NCBI RefSeq assembly: GCF_024347195.1
Contig: NZ_AP025281.1
Coordinates: forward strand, 620,001-684,000
Reading direction: 5' to 3'
From: Aliamphritea hakodatensis
GTDB lineage: Bacteria > Pseudomonadota > Gammaproteobacteria > Pseudomonadales > Balneatricaceae
Length of the DNA: 64,000 bases
Made by a program: the position numbers and the translations under genes. Position 1 is the stretch's first letter. The number at the start of each line of letters is the position of its first letter. The notes beneath the pieces are model-generated. The model made no database searches and had not been told where the DNA came from. It was given only the letters and a program-made list of their open reading frames with translations. This document shows, in pieces, positions 1-8,822 of this stretch.

Positions 1-237
1 CCGGTGAAAACTGCTGTTGAACTGGGGAAAAATCATAGAGGTTGTGCAAAAAGTATTCAACCACAGGAAAAAATGAGTGTTTACCTCATCCTGAGAATTG
101 CTTTTAAATAGCCGGCTATAATGAAATTGCAATTTTTTACAAGCCGGTTTGTCTGGAAACTGTTATAGATAGCGCTGAACCTGGTGTGACCGGATAAGCC
201 GATACCGACGTACTCATTGCTGTGGATATAAAAGCAG

Positions 238-1059
238 ATGCAAGACCGAATTGAATATCAGCATGTAAGTGAGATGCCTGGACTGGTGCTGGGAGATGGC
301 TGCTATTCCGACTTTCACTTTGATCCGCACTATCATCTGGATTATCACATTGGGCTTGTCACTGATGGTGTGCAACGTCAGCGGTTCCAGGGGCAAAGTG
401 TTCTGCTGGGACATGGGCGTATTTCAGTCATGCCTCCCGGGGAAATTCATGACGGGCATGGTGAAGATAATGACAGTTACCGGATGAAGACATTCCGGCT
501 GGCACCCCAGTTGCTGTGTCATGATATGAGTGACGTGTCCGGCCGGCTGTTTACCCCTGAGCTGGCGGGGGATATGCTGGAAGCCCCGGGGCTGGCGAAC
601 GGTCTGTTGCAACTGCATCAGAACCTGCTTAAGGGCGAAGGTGTTTCTCTTGGCGCTGAAAGTAGCTGGCTGGAACTGCTGGCGGTTATGGTTCGCCAGT
701 TGCAGCCGGTACAGTTTGCGGAAATAAAAGGGGGGTTAAGTCAGAGACACTGGCAGTGGGTGCAGGAGTATTGTAATGCGCACCTCTGCGAGAAAATTAA
801 ACTGGAACAGTTAGCGGCCTTATGCGGGCTAAGCCGGTTTCAGTTTCTCCGGCGTTTTGAACGAACAACAGGGCTGACGCCCCACGCCTGGTTAATCCGT
901 TTCAGGCTTGAACGGGCATGCCTGTTGCTGGGGGCTCCGGGTGTTTCTATTGCAGGTGTCAGTCAGGCGGTCGGTTTTTACGATCAGAGCCACTTTAACC
1001 GGGCTTTCAGGCAAGCTTATGGGGTTGCACCTTCAGCCTATCTGAATCATGCGGCATGA
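238..1059 (+). CDS. AraC-family transcriptional regulator
   Basis: A 273-residue regulator with an N-terminal cupin-like sensor (about residues 10-150, with His pairs such as HFDPHYHLDYH typical of AraC_binding domains) and a C-terminal double helix-turn-helix (about residues 165-270). The HTH ends in the familiar AraC signature GFYDQSHFNRAFRQAYGVAPSAY (quoted in pieces: GFYDQSHFNRAFRQ, then GVAPSAY). It should bind DNA as a dimer and sense a small ligand, which cannot be predicted. It stands alone; the next gene is convergent. The ATG at 238 has no strong Shine-Dalgarno. The 237 bases upstream contain a TATAAT at 117-122 without a well-spaced -35, so the promoter is unresolved. Confidence 0.85.
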   Translation: MQDRIEYQHVSEMPGLVLGDGCYSDFHFDPHYHLDYHIGLVTDGVQRQRFQGQSVLLGHGRISVMPPGEIHDGHGEDNDSYRMKTFRLAPQLLCHDMSDVSGRLFTPELAGDMLEAPGLANGLLQLHQNLLKGEGVSLGAESSWLELLAVMVRQLQPVQFAEIKGGLSQRHWQWVQEYCNAHLCEKIKLEQLAALCGLSRFQFLRRFERTTGLTPHAWLIRFRLERACLLLGAPGVSIAGVSQAVGFYDQSHFNRAFRQAYGVAPSAYLNHAA

Positions 1060-1143
1060 ACCCCGTGTCGTTTGATTTTGAATAATAGTGACAAAACGGC
1101 TGACGAAAAAAAGGCAGCTGGTGCGCTGCCTGAAAAATGCTGA

Positions 1144-1896
1144 TCAGTTACTCAGCATCGTGTGGAGATTGAGGTCCGCCGGCCAGAGAAAATAATGCCC
1201 GGCGGAGCTTTCGTGGAATTCTGCACCTATATCCATGCTTTTTTCTGTCAGTTCATCCCGGCCATTTTCTGTACTGATAAAACCGGATGCCCGCAACGAC
1301 ACCAACAGCCGTTGTGCATTGGTTTTGTACTTCGAAGCCAGCAGGTTCGTACTGATTTTGCCATTCTCTTCCTGTTTAATAGCACGTCCGACGTGCTTTA
1401 CTACAACTGATTGCTGATGTGTCAGCGGGTATGCAGGCGATTCTGTCTCTGTGAGGACCGGTATCTGGTACTGCTCCTGCCCCATTCGGATCAGGCGTTC
1501 AGCTTCTTTAACTGAGTCGGTATAGGCATCATTATCATCCTTTTTGGACAGTAAAATGCTCATTTCATAGTTGTGTACCTGGCTGAACTCGTACAGATTC
1601 ATGCTGCTGATAATGCTGTACGCTTCATTCAGATAACACTTAGCGTGAAGGTCATCACAAAAAAACAGTTTGATTTTGGTACTGCTCAGTAGCCAGCTTT
1701 TCTCGTCAGCATGTAACTCCTGTTTACCATAGACAATATGGAATGAGACGCCGCGCAGAATCGCGTCTTCAATGAGCTTTTTAATGCGCTTGTTAAGCTT
1801 CAGATAGGGACTGATGAGCACAACGTGTTTACGCGCTTTACTGATTAAATTTTCCAGAACAAAGTTGGTCGCACTGGTGTTTAAAAGCTTCGCCAT
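1144..1896 (-). CDS. Phospholipase D-like domain protein
   Basis: A 250-residue protein with a single PLD-like module. The HxK part of an HKD motif is visible in DDLHAKCYLN (about residues 80-90), followed by SSMNLYEFS, the usual Ser/Asn pair of this fold. The C-terminal third (about 165-235) looks like a small winged-helix segment (LLASKYKTNAQRLLVSL). Proteins with one PLD half-site usually dimerise to form an active site and include nucleases and phosphodiesterases; the substrate here is unknown. The ATG at 1896 has an AAAGGA ribosome site at good spacing. An imperfect dyad (arms TACCTT/AAGGTA) covers the region just upstream and could be an operator. It is monocistronic. Confidence 0.75.
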   Translation of the reverse strand: MAKLLNTSATNFVLENLISKARKHVVLISPYLKLNKRIKKLIEDAILRGVSFHIVYGKQELHADEKSWLLSSTKIKLFFCDDLHAKCYLNEAYSIISSMNLYEFSQVHNYEMSILLSKKDDNDAYTDSVKEAERLIRMGQEQYQIPVLTETESPAYPLTHQQSVVVKHVGRAIKQEENGKISTNLLASKYKTNAQRLLVSLRASGFISTENGRDELTEKSMDIGAEFHESSAGHYFLWPADLNLHTMLSN

Positions 1897-1904
1897 TGAT
1901 CGTC

Positions 1905-1928
1905 CTTTTACCTTATAAAAGGTAAGGT
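1905..1928. promoter_or_regulatory. Dyad upstream of the PLD-like gene
   Basis: An imperfect inverted repeat with arms TACCTT and AAGGTA separated by ATAA, extended outward by CCTT and AAGG with a two-base bulge. It overlaps the ribosome-binding region of the minus-strand PLD-like gene. It could be an autoregulatory operator or an mRNA hairpin; this is inference only. Confidence 0.35.
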
Positions 1929-2075
1929 ATTGCTGTGTAATGCGTTCATATTCCCCGATATATGCTTAATGTAGCACGGTTCTGTTGTCGCTATTAGCGG
2001 ACAGCCAACGTGTTTTCAGGATTGTCAAAACGGGAAATCCGGCGATGCGGAAAAAGCCGGTTTTTCAGAGGGGGG

Positions 2076-2116
2076 GACCGGGTAGCAGCGGGTGGAGATC
2101 CCGTTGCTATCCGGTC
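2076..2116 (-). terminator. Long hairpin after fhuB
   Basis: Two 17-bp arms (2076-2092 and 2100-2116) pair with two mismatches around a 7-nt loop, directly after the fhuB stop codon. There is no T-run after it on the minus strand, so it may act as an mRNA-stabilising or Rho-assisted terminator hairpin. A second shorter hairpin, CCGGC/GCCGG at 2039-2060 followed by TTTTT on the plus strand, lies next to it. Confidence 0.5.
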
Positions 2117-2121
2117 GCAAA

Positions 2122-4143
2122 TTAAGCGCGCATTTTTGAGCGTAACAGGAGAAAAATGAAGTAACAGCCGCCTAACGCAGAAGCAAGGGTGCCGGCGGCA
2201 ATCTGGCCAGGGTAGACAAGGTTCCGCCCCAGCCAGTCAGCCAGCATAAGCAGACTGGCACCCAGTAAAGCCGCGGTGATTAGCTGGCTGCGGGCTGACT
2301 GAGCACCGGACAACCGGGCGAGATGAGGCGCCAGCAGACCAATGAATCCGATCGGCCCTAATAAAGCCGTTACCAGTGCGCAGGAAAATGCAACCAGCGC
2401 CAGCAGAACCCAGGTGCTGGTGGTGACAGGCATGCCCCGTCCCTGTGCCAGAGGTTTACCGATGCTCAGTAAGGTGAGCCAGCGGCTACAGAGCAGGGCC
2501 GCCAGCAGGATCAGTAAACTCCCGGTCAGTAAAACCGTGGCCTGAGTTGCTTCAACCCGGTAAGTGCTGCCGGCCAGCCAGGCCAGAATGGCATAGACAT
2601 TCTCGTTACCATTGGCCAGAGCAAACTGTATTAAAGCTTCTACCAGCGCGGTGAGCGAAATGCCCAGCAGGATAATGGCGGCGGGAGAAAACTGCTGTTG
2701 TTTAGCGAGAACTAATAGAATCAGCAGGAGGCCGGCACTGCCCGCCAGTGCGATTAACGGTCCTGCACTGGTGAGCGGTTCGCCGAAAATAAGGGTATAC
2801 AGAACCAGTGCTGCACTGGCACCGGCAGAAACGCCCAGCAGATCCGGGCTGGCAAGCGGGTTGTAAATCAGACGCTGCAGCAAGGTACCTGCGACCGCCA
2901 TGGCAATGCCCGCAGCAAGTGCCGCGATAATGCGGGGGGAGCGAAGCTGCCACTGTGCGTCGTCTGGCAATGCCCATTGCCAGTGTTCACCGTTATTGCT
3001 GAACACACTGGCCACAATAAAACTGCACAGTGCAACGGACACCAGCAGCAGCCAGTGTTTTACCTGTATACGCCTGACGGGCAATGCCTGCAGACTGAGC
3101 TGATCTTCCGCGCGCATTTTTTTCAGGGCCAGCGCGATGAGGACAGGAGCACCGCAAATAGCCGTAGCGGTGCCGGTAGGAATGATTTCGATGGTCCAGA
3201 GGCTGATTAGCCGGGCAAACAGATCAGCAAAAAGGAGTAACAGCGCCCCCGTGATCGTGCTGAGCCAGAGTTGATCTCTCGCCGTCCGGGCACCGTACAG
3301 GCGGGTAATGTTAGGGGCGATCAAACCGATAAAACTGATGATACCTACCGCCGTTACCGATGCCGATACCAGCCAGAGTGTAGCTGCAAACAGTATCAGC
3401 AGGGCCGGTGTGACACTTAAGCCCCGGGCACCTGCGCCCTGTTGCCCCAGCTTTAGCAGCTGCAATAAGCGTGGTGCAAAAATCAGGACGGGTAACGCGA
3501 TCAGCAGTTTGGGTGCCAGCCAGCCAAGCCATTGCCAGTCGTTTTGTGCCAGATCCCCGGCTCCCCAGATGAATAGCTGTTTAGCATACTGGTCGCGCAG
3601 CAGGATGATGGCGCTGGTGATTGCTCCCAGTAGTATGTTGACCGCCATACCGGCAAGAATTACCGGTAACCCTGCCAATTGGCGAATGCCGGCAATGGTC
3701 AGTACCAGCCCCATCGACAGTAATGATCCTGTCATGACCAGCAACGAAGTGGTATCCGGAGTCAGCCCGGGAAACCAGACGCTGACAATAATCAGTGCCA
3801 GCCATGCACCGGATGACGTGCCCAGCGTGAGTGGCGATAGCAGCGGATTACGGGTGACCTGTTGTAACAGGCTGCCCGCCAGCCCCAGAGAAGCGCCGAC
3901 CATCAGCGCCATCGCCAGGCGGGGCAGGGTAGCGAACAGGTAAACAAACTCCTGAAACTGTTCGGGTGTCCGGCCAGCGATCAGCAACCATTGCTGGTGG
4001 AGTGATAAGGGCGTATCGAGCTGCAGATAGGCAGCGCCGGTCAGCAACAGGATTAACAGGCTGAACAGGTAGCGTTGCCGAAAAAGGACCGCCTGCCAGG
4101 CCACTCCCTGAAAGGAGGGTACTGCTGATATTCCTGAGTTCAT
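2122..4143 (-). CDS. fhuB: Fe(3+)-hydroxamate ABC transporter permease FhuB
   Basis: A 673-residue inner-membrane permease made of two tandem FecCD-type halves (about residues 40-335 and 365-670). This is the double-length architecture that separates FhuB from BtuC and FecC/D. Each half has about ten hydrophobic helices and repeats the family patterns PLLSPLTLGTSSGA and PLASPDLLGVSAGA, with later GFIGLIAPNITRL and GFIGLLAPHLARL. With FhuC and FhuD it would move ferric siderophores across the inner membrane. Its ATG lies in a 4-bp ATGA overlap with the fhuD stop, so the two are translationally coupled. It is the last gene of the uptake operon. Confidence 0.93.
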   Translation of the reverse strand: MNSGISAVPSFQGVAWQAVLFRQRYLFSLLILLLTGAAYLQLDTPLSLHQQWLLIAGRTPEQFQEFVYLFATLPRLAMALMVGASLGLAGSLLQQVTRNPLLSPLTLGTSSGAWLALIIVSVWFPGLTPDTTSLLVMTGSLLSMGLVLTIAGIRQLAGLPVILAGMAVNILLGAITSAIILLRDQYAKQLFIWGAGDLAQNDWQWLGWLAPKLLIALPVLIFAPRLLQLLKLGQQGAGARGLSVTPALLILFAATLWLVSASVTAVGIISFIGLIAPNITRLYGARTARDQLWLSTITGALLLLFADLFARLISLWTIEIIPTGTATAICGAPVLIALALKKMRAEDQLSLQALPVRRIQVKHWLLLVSVALCSFIVASVFSNNGEHWQWALPDDAQWQLRSPRIIAALAAGIAMAVAGTLLQRLIYNPLASPDLLGVSAGASAALVLYTLIFGEPLTSAGPLIALAGSAGLLLILLVLAKQQQFSPAAIILLGISLTALVEALIQFALANGNENVYAILAWLAGSTYRVEATQATVLLTGSLLILLAALLCSRWLTLLSIGKPLAQGRGMPVTTSTWVLLALVAFSCALVTALLGPIGFIGLLAPHLARLSGAQSARSQLITAALLGASLLMLADWLGRNLVYPGQIAAGTLASALGGCYFIFLLLRSKMRA

Positions 4144-5063
4144 TGAACGCTCCGCAGGGGCTTTTCAGGAGCGATTGCCAGTAAGCTGTCTGTCAGTGCT
4201 TGCGCCAGATACTTCAGCGACATGGCGCCGCCGTATGTCCAGGTCGAAGGGACTGCCCTGATGCGGCCTTTCCTGACGAAGGGCATGGCCTGCCAGAGCC
4301 TTGAGGCTTCTAGTTTTGGCCATTGGGCAAAGGGTTCGAAATACAGCACCGTACCCTGTTGGATTTTGCTAAGGTCAAGCACCCGTTTCTGAACCAGCCC
4401 CCACTGGCTGTTGGGCTGGGGCAGTGCGGCGGTTATCCCCAACTGTTTCAGCGCATACTGACTCATTGAGTTATCACCATAGATATACACAGAAGAAGGG
4501 TTTGAAAAACGTACTGTTGTGACCCGTGGAAGTTGCTCCGGATAGGCACGCTCCAGCTGCCGGCGCAGTTGGCCAAAGGTGTGGTTCATTGCCTCCAGCC
4601 GGGATTCAGCAAGTGTTTCTTTACCAAACAGATGGGCCAGTTGGCGGTATACACTGATCGCGGCCAGAGGGTTACTGTGATCGGCACTGAAGGTCTTGAA
4701 ATAGATCACCGGAGCAATTTTTTCCAGCCGGGGAAGCAAACTGCTGTGTACTTCATTGATCAGTATAAGATCGGGTGCCAGTTGTATCAGCTTTTCCAGA
4801 TTAGGTTCACTGCGGCTGCCCAGTTCCTCTATGCCTGCCGGTAATGCCGGTTGTCGCACCCAGACCTTGTAGCCCGCCTTATCTGTCATCGCCAGTGGCT
4901 GAATATCCAGCTCAAGTAATTGCTCGGTGAGTGTCCAGTTAAGGCTGGCGATGCGTTGAGGGACTGTGTCGAAAGGCTGTGGTCCGCGGCTGTCAGTAAT
5001 CGTGACGGCTGCCTGAAGAGCGGTGCTGAGGCTGAGCAGGCCAGTGAGCAGAAGCTTCAGCAT
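4140..5063 (-). CDS. fhuD: Periplasmic siderophore-binding protein FhuD
   Basis: A 307-residue periplasmic substrate-binding protein of the FhuD/BtuF (class III) type. A signal peptide covers residues 1-18 (MLKLLLTGLLSLSTALQA), followed by the usual first strand and the motif RIASLNWTLTEQLLEL. The segment PNLEKLIQLAPDLILIN is the conserved part of this fold. It should carry ferric siderophore from the outer-membrane receptor to FhuB/FhuC. There is no lipobox, so it is soluble. It overlaps fhuC by 7 bp upstream and fhuB by 4 bp downstream, which fixes it in one operon. Confidence 0.9.
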   Translation of the reverse strand: MLKLLLTGLLSLSTALQAAVTITDSRGPQPFDTVPQRIASLNWTLTEQLLELDIQPLAMTDKAGYKVWVRQPALPAGIEELGSRSEPNLEKLIQLAPDLILINEVHSSLLPRLEKIAPVIYFKTFSADHSNPLAAISVYRQLAHLFGKETLAESRLEAMNHTFGQLRRQLERAYPEQLPRVTTVRFSNPSSVYIYGDNSMSQYALKQLGITAALPQPNSQWGLVQKRVLDLSKIQQGTVLYFEPFAQWPKLEASRLWQAMPFVRKGRIRAVPSTWTYGGAMSLKYLAQALTDSLLAIAPEKPLRSVQ

Positions 5064-5824
5064 ACGATTGCCACCTTATGATTATCACGCTCAAGTAATT
5101 CCAGATGTATGTTGAACAGATCACTTAAGGATTGCTGATCGGCAAACTGGGCGATATCTCCCTGAAAGGCAGGGTAGCCTTCTTTCAGCGCAATGACCTG
5201 GCTGGCGAAACGTAAGGCAAGATTGATGTCATGAAGGACCAGAATGACACCGCGGTTGTGTTGCACATGCAGGTTTTTCAGCATGCTCAGCAATTCATAC
5301 TGGTGGGCGAGATCCAGTGCTGCAGTGGGTTCGTCCAGTATCAGCAGCGGCGACTCCTGCGCCAGCAACATTGCTATCCACGCGCGCTGACGTTCTCCGC
5401 CTGACAACTGGTCAACCAGAGTATCTGCGAAACCGGTGACACCGGTCTGTTCTATGGCATGGTTGATTGTCTGCGTATCTTTCGGGGTATATCTGCCGAG
5501 TAAGCCCCGCCAGGGGAAGCGTCCCAGACGGACCAGCTCTTTGACTGTCAGGCCCGGAGCCTCCGGCAAATGCTGCGGCAGGTAGGCTATTTCTCTTGCC
5601 AGCTGCCGTTGTTTCAGGCTGCTCAGTGGGACGCCGTTAAACTGAACCGTTCCCTCGTCGGGCGTGGTTTGTCGGGCGAGTAAATTCAGTAACGTGGACT
5701 TGCCAGAGCCATTATGGCCGAGCAACAGTGTAAAGCTGTCTGTATCCAGTTGCAGGCTATCTATATCGAGAATGTTCCGGCCATTGCGGTGCACCCGGAT
5801 AGCGTTCAGTTCAAACATATTCAT
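5057..5824 (-). CDS. fhuC: Ferric siderophore ABC transporter ATPase FhuC
   Basis: A 255-residue ABC ATPase. Walker A is GHNGSGKST (about residue 36), the signature is LSGGERQRA, Walker B is LLILDEPTAALD, and the switch histidine sits in VLHDINLA. The length and the sequence AREIAYLPQHLPEAPGLTV are typical of the FhuC/FepC importer subfamily. It powers the FhuB permease. It follows fhuF by 9 bp and overlaps fhuD by 7 bp, so it lies centrally in the siderophore operon. Confidence 0.93.
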   Translation of the reverse strand: MNMFELNAIRVHRNGRNILDIDSLQLDTDSFTLLLGHNGSGKSTLLNLLARQTTPDEGTVQFNGVPLSSLKQRQLAREIAYLPQHLPEAPGLTVKELVRLGRFPWRGLLGRYTPKDTQTINHAIEQTGVTGFADTLVDQLSGGERQRAWIAMLLAQESPLLILDEPTAALDLAHQYELLSMLKNLHVQHNRGVILVLHDINLALRFASQVIALKEGYPAFQGDIAQFADQQSLSDLFNIHLELLERDNHKVAIVC

Positions 5825-5833
5825 TATCCACAG

Positions 5834-6571
5834 TCATGCCGCTGAAAGCGGTGCCGGTCGGGGGCAGTTGATACACAGTTCGCCATCCTGCCGGCGATAA
5901 TGCATGCAGCAACTCAGGCGGGTGATGTGTAAGTTCGCATCGGTTTGCATGCCCCGGGGAGGCAGCTCAGTGGCTTCCAGCCAGAGGGGCAGTTGGGCGC
6001 GAATGTCCGTTTCACTGATCAGGCCTGAAACCGCCGGAATCCGGGCAAGGGCGCTGACCAATTGATCACTGAGCAGCGCTCTGGCCAGTTTGGGGCGTAA
6101 TGTGCATACCTGCTGCAGTTGTTCCAGCAGCGGGGTAACCAGTGCGTTGAGTTCCCGGCCCGCCCGGACAATCAGTTGCGCATGATTACCCCTGAACCAG
6201 CAACTGGCCGGTAGCGAATAGCCTGCTACGATGCCTTTATCCAGCCTTTGGGTCAGCTGCTGTAGCGGGGGAATAGCTGCCAAGCCGTATACCGCCGTGA
6301 CTGCAATCAGTACCGGTTGCCAGATCAGTAATTCCCAACTGCGTACTGACCAGTAGCTGCGGCCTGCTTCCGGGAAGTGTGCCTGCCAGTAAGCATGGAG
6401 TGCCTGTAAACTGTTCAGGGGTGTGTGGTGCCCGGCAATGACAAAGCTTCCCGGTGGGTCGATATAGCCCCGCAACGCGGGGTTAAGCTGTTCGGTAAAA
6501 CTGAACAGCTGTTGGCGCAGATCTTCCGGCGGTTGGCCGCCGGAAGGTTTCCTGATTGCTTCAGAACTCAT
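5834..6571 (-). CDS. fhuF: Siderophore-iron reductase FhuF
   Basis: A 245-residue protein ending in the unusual cysteine motif CC-x10-C-x2-C (the pieces SCCMHYRR and LCINCPRP near residues 222-240). This pattern holds the [2Fe-2S] cluster of FhuF ferric reductases. It is expected to reduce siderophore-bound Fe(III) in the cytoplasm so that the metal is released. Its start overlaps the end of the receptor gene by 11 bp and its stop lies 9 bp before fhuC, placing reduction and transport in one transcript. The rest of the protein is poorly conserved, as is normal in this family. Confidence 0.85.
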   Translation of the reverse strand: MSSEAIRKPSGGQPPEDLRQQLFSFTEQLNPALRGYIDPPGSFVIAGHHTPLNSLQALHAYWQAHFPEAGRSYWSVRSWELLIWQPVLIAVTAVYGLAAIPPLQQLTQRLDKGIVAGYSLPASCWFRGNHAQLIVRAGRELNALVTPLLEQLQQVCTLRPKLARALLSDQLVSALARIPAVSGLISETDIRAQLPLWLEATELPPRGMQTDANLHITRLSCCMHYRRQDGELCINCPRPAPLSAA

Positions 6572-8711
6572 ATTTCAGCGTGGCTTCCAGTGTCCGATCG
6601 GCGCCAAACCAGCAGTTATTAGCGTCATAGCAACTGACATTGCGCTTATCGAACAGGTTGTTGACTGACAGGTTGAAACTGGTGCCCTGAAGGCTGCTGT
6701 TATAAGCCCCCAGATCAAGATTAACGGCCAGATCTACCAGGGTGTATGAAGGCAACTCTCGGGTGTTTGTTTCATCCAGCTGAGTCTTACCGATATAGCG
6801 GATACCGGAGCCCAGGCGCACGGCGTTGCTGAGCTGATAGTTTGTCCACAGTGTGGCTTTACTTTCCGGTACCCAAACAGGGGTTTTGCCTTTCAGGCCT
6901 TTGTTATCCTTGGTGAACTCCATGTCCAGAACGGTTGCGGTGAAGTCCAGGCTGAGTTTGTCAGTCAGGTCGCTGCTGATTTCGAACTCAAGACCCTGAG
7001 AGCGTACTTCACCGGCCTGAATCTGGTCGTTTGGTCCGCCGGACGGGTCACGGGTCAGGACGTTATCTTTTATGATCCGGAAGGCTGACAGGGTCATATT
7101 TGTATCGCCGCCCAGAGGGGCAAACTTAAAGCCTGTTTCCCACTGGTGGCTGGTGGCGGGTCTGAAGGTCTTGCCGTTACGGTCACTGCCGCTGACCGGC
7201 TCAAAACTTTCCGAGTAGCTGATGAACGGAGCGATGCCGTTGTCGAAGTTATACAATGCGCCGATGCGACCTGAAAAGTTGGTCTGATCAACTTTGTTGT
7301 CTACGGCAGCATTATATTTACGGCCTTTTTCAGTCGACTCATAGTCGTCGTAGCGCCCGCCGGCGATGACCACCCAGTTACCCAGACGCATCTGATCCTG
7401 CAAATAGACCCCGATTTGTTTACGGTCAATATCAAAGTCACTGCTATAAACGGTATTACTCAGTGACATCCCCGGGTTGATCTGATGATGATCAGGGGCA
7501 AACAGGTCAATTGACGGCGCTGCGTCATCTTCGTATTTAATGTTGGATTCGAGTTTTTGAATATCGACCCCGGCAAGCAGGTTATGCTCAACTTCGCCCC
7601 ACTGAAGGTTACCGGATAACTGATTATCGACGGTATAGCCCCTGGATGTTTCGTCGGTCAGGTAGGCACGCCGGTTGAGGGTCCGGTTATCTGCTGCCAG
7701 ACCGGTGTTGTAGGTGTTTTTCTGCAGTGCGTCGGCGTCCATAAAGCGGGCATTCTGCAGGAAACTCCAGTTGTCGTTGAAGGTATGGTTGAGCTTGTAG
7801 CCAAGTAAGGTTACATCCCGCTCGTAAACGTTCCAGTTAGCATCACCGGCGTAGCTTGATGTGGCGAGCTTGCCATTAGGGTTGCTGAAGACAGAGCCGG
7901 CGGCCGGTACGGTATTGTAGATACCGGCTGACGGGTCTTTCTGCCGGTACAGGTTTAAATTAAGAAGGGTCTGATCCGTCAGTTGCCAGTCCACCGAACC
8001 TGCTATCAGGTAGCGTTCTTCATCGGCGGTGACTGCCTGGCTGTCTTTCTTACGGGTCAGCCCGGTGAATGTATAGGACAGGTCATCCCGTCCGGCGAAG
8101 CTGCCGGTTTTATTCACTGTTGTTTGTTGCAGGTTATCACTGCCGACTGTGGCGGAAATGCTGCCGGTTTCTTCATGGCTCGGTTGTTTAGCAATGATAT
8201 TGACCATCCCGCCGGGAGGCATGGCACCGTAAAGAACAGAGGTCGGACCTTTAAATATTTCGATCTGTTCGATCGCCGCGGCATCAATTTGTGGCTGCAG
8301 GTTCCAGTCGTTATACAGCAACTGTAAACCGTCATAAAAATTCTGCGCGTTTTCAAAGCCGCGGATCGTGAACTGATCCATCCTTACAACACTGCCACCG
8401 CGAAGCTCGGTATTAACGCCGGGGGTGTAACGCATTGCTTCGTTGATTGAACTGACACCACGAAGATCAAGCTTTTCACGATCAATAATACTGATGCCCT
8501 GTGGCGTTTCTTCAGGTTCCAGTGATGATTTGGTGCCAGTGTTACGGTAAGTCTGTGCAGTGATGACAACGTCATTCTGCTGTTTCAGTGCCTGAGCAGA
8601 GTTGGCGTCGGCCGCCTGTACCGATGCCGGCAGGGCTGCGGCGGTTGCCAGTACGAGCAGGTGACGTGCAACCGGCACGGACGGAAGTTGAGTAGAGCCT
8701 GTAGACAGCAT
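6561..8711 (-). CDS. TonB-dependent ferric siderophore receptor (FhuA/ferrichrome type)
   Basis: A 716-residue outer-membrane receptor. The signal peptide ends at about residue 33 (ALPASVQA), and DVVITA shortly after can serve as TonB box. The plug domain covers about residues 60-165 (PTSVLYGAMPPGGMVNIIAK is diagnostic) and a 22-strand barrel follows, ending in a terminal Phe (TLKYEF). The paired cysteines near the C-terminus (SCYDANNCWFGADR) are common in FhuA-like hydroxamate receptors. The exact siderophore cannot be read from sequence. A Fur box lies 36-55 bp upstream of the start. It heads the fhuF-fhuC-fhuD-fhuB operon. Confidence 0.9.
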   Translation of the reverse strand: MLSTGSTQLPSVPVARHLLVLATAAALPASVQAADANSAQALKQQNDVVITAQTYRNTGTKSSLEPEETPQGISIIDREKLDLRGVSSINEAMRYTPGVNTELRGGSVVRMDQFTIRGFENAQNFYDGLQLLYNDWNLQPQIDAAAIEQIEIFKGPTSVLYGAMPPGGMVNIIAKQPSHEETGSISATVGSDNLQQTTVNKTGSFAGRDDLSYTFTGLTRKKDSQAVTADEERYLIAGSVDWQLTDQTLLNLNLYRQKDPSAGIYNTVPAAGSVFSNPNGKLATSSYAGDANWNVYERDVTLLGYKLNHTFNDNWSFLQNARFMDADALQKNTYNTGLAADNRTLNRRAYLTDETSRGYTVDNQLSGNLQWGEVEHNLLAGVDIQKLESNIKYEDDAAPSIDLFAPDHHQINPGMSLSNTVYSSDFDIDRKQIGVYLQDQMRLGNWVVIAGGRYDDYESTEKGRKYNAAVDNKVDQTNFSGRIGALYNFDNGIAPFISYSESFEPVSGSDRNGKTFRPATSHQWETGFKFAPLGGDTNMTLSAFRIIKDNVLTRDPSGGPNDQIQAGEVRSQGLEFEISSDLTDKLSLDFTATVLDMEFTKDNKGLKGKTPVWVPESKATLWTNYQLSNAVRLGSGIRYIGKTQLDETNTRELPSYTLVDLAVNLDLGAYNSSLQGTSFNLSVNNLFDKRNVSCYDANNCWFGADRTLEATLKYEF

Positions 8712-8746
8712 GGTGTTACCTGATTCACAGAAAATGTTTATATAAA

Positions 8747-8766
8747 AGAAAACGATTCTTATTTCG
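8747..8766 (-). promoter_or_regulatory. Fur box before the siderophore receptor
   Basis: The minus strand reads AATAAGAATCGTTTTC, which matches most positions of the GATAATGATAATCATTATC Fur consensus. It lies just upstream of the receptor start, so the operon should be derepressed under iron starvation. Fur itself is encoded in this window at 28.2 kb. Confidence 0.7.
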
Positions 8767-8822
8767 GTGAATGGTAGTGAGTTGTGACACTTCGGACTTA
8801 ACCATTTGGTGCAAGTTGCCGT

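Noticed and set aside
3308..3943. 211-codon frame on the plus strand
   Set aside because: Antisense to fhuB, whose membrane-protein sequence is clearly the real coding frame.
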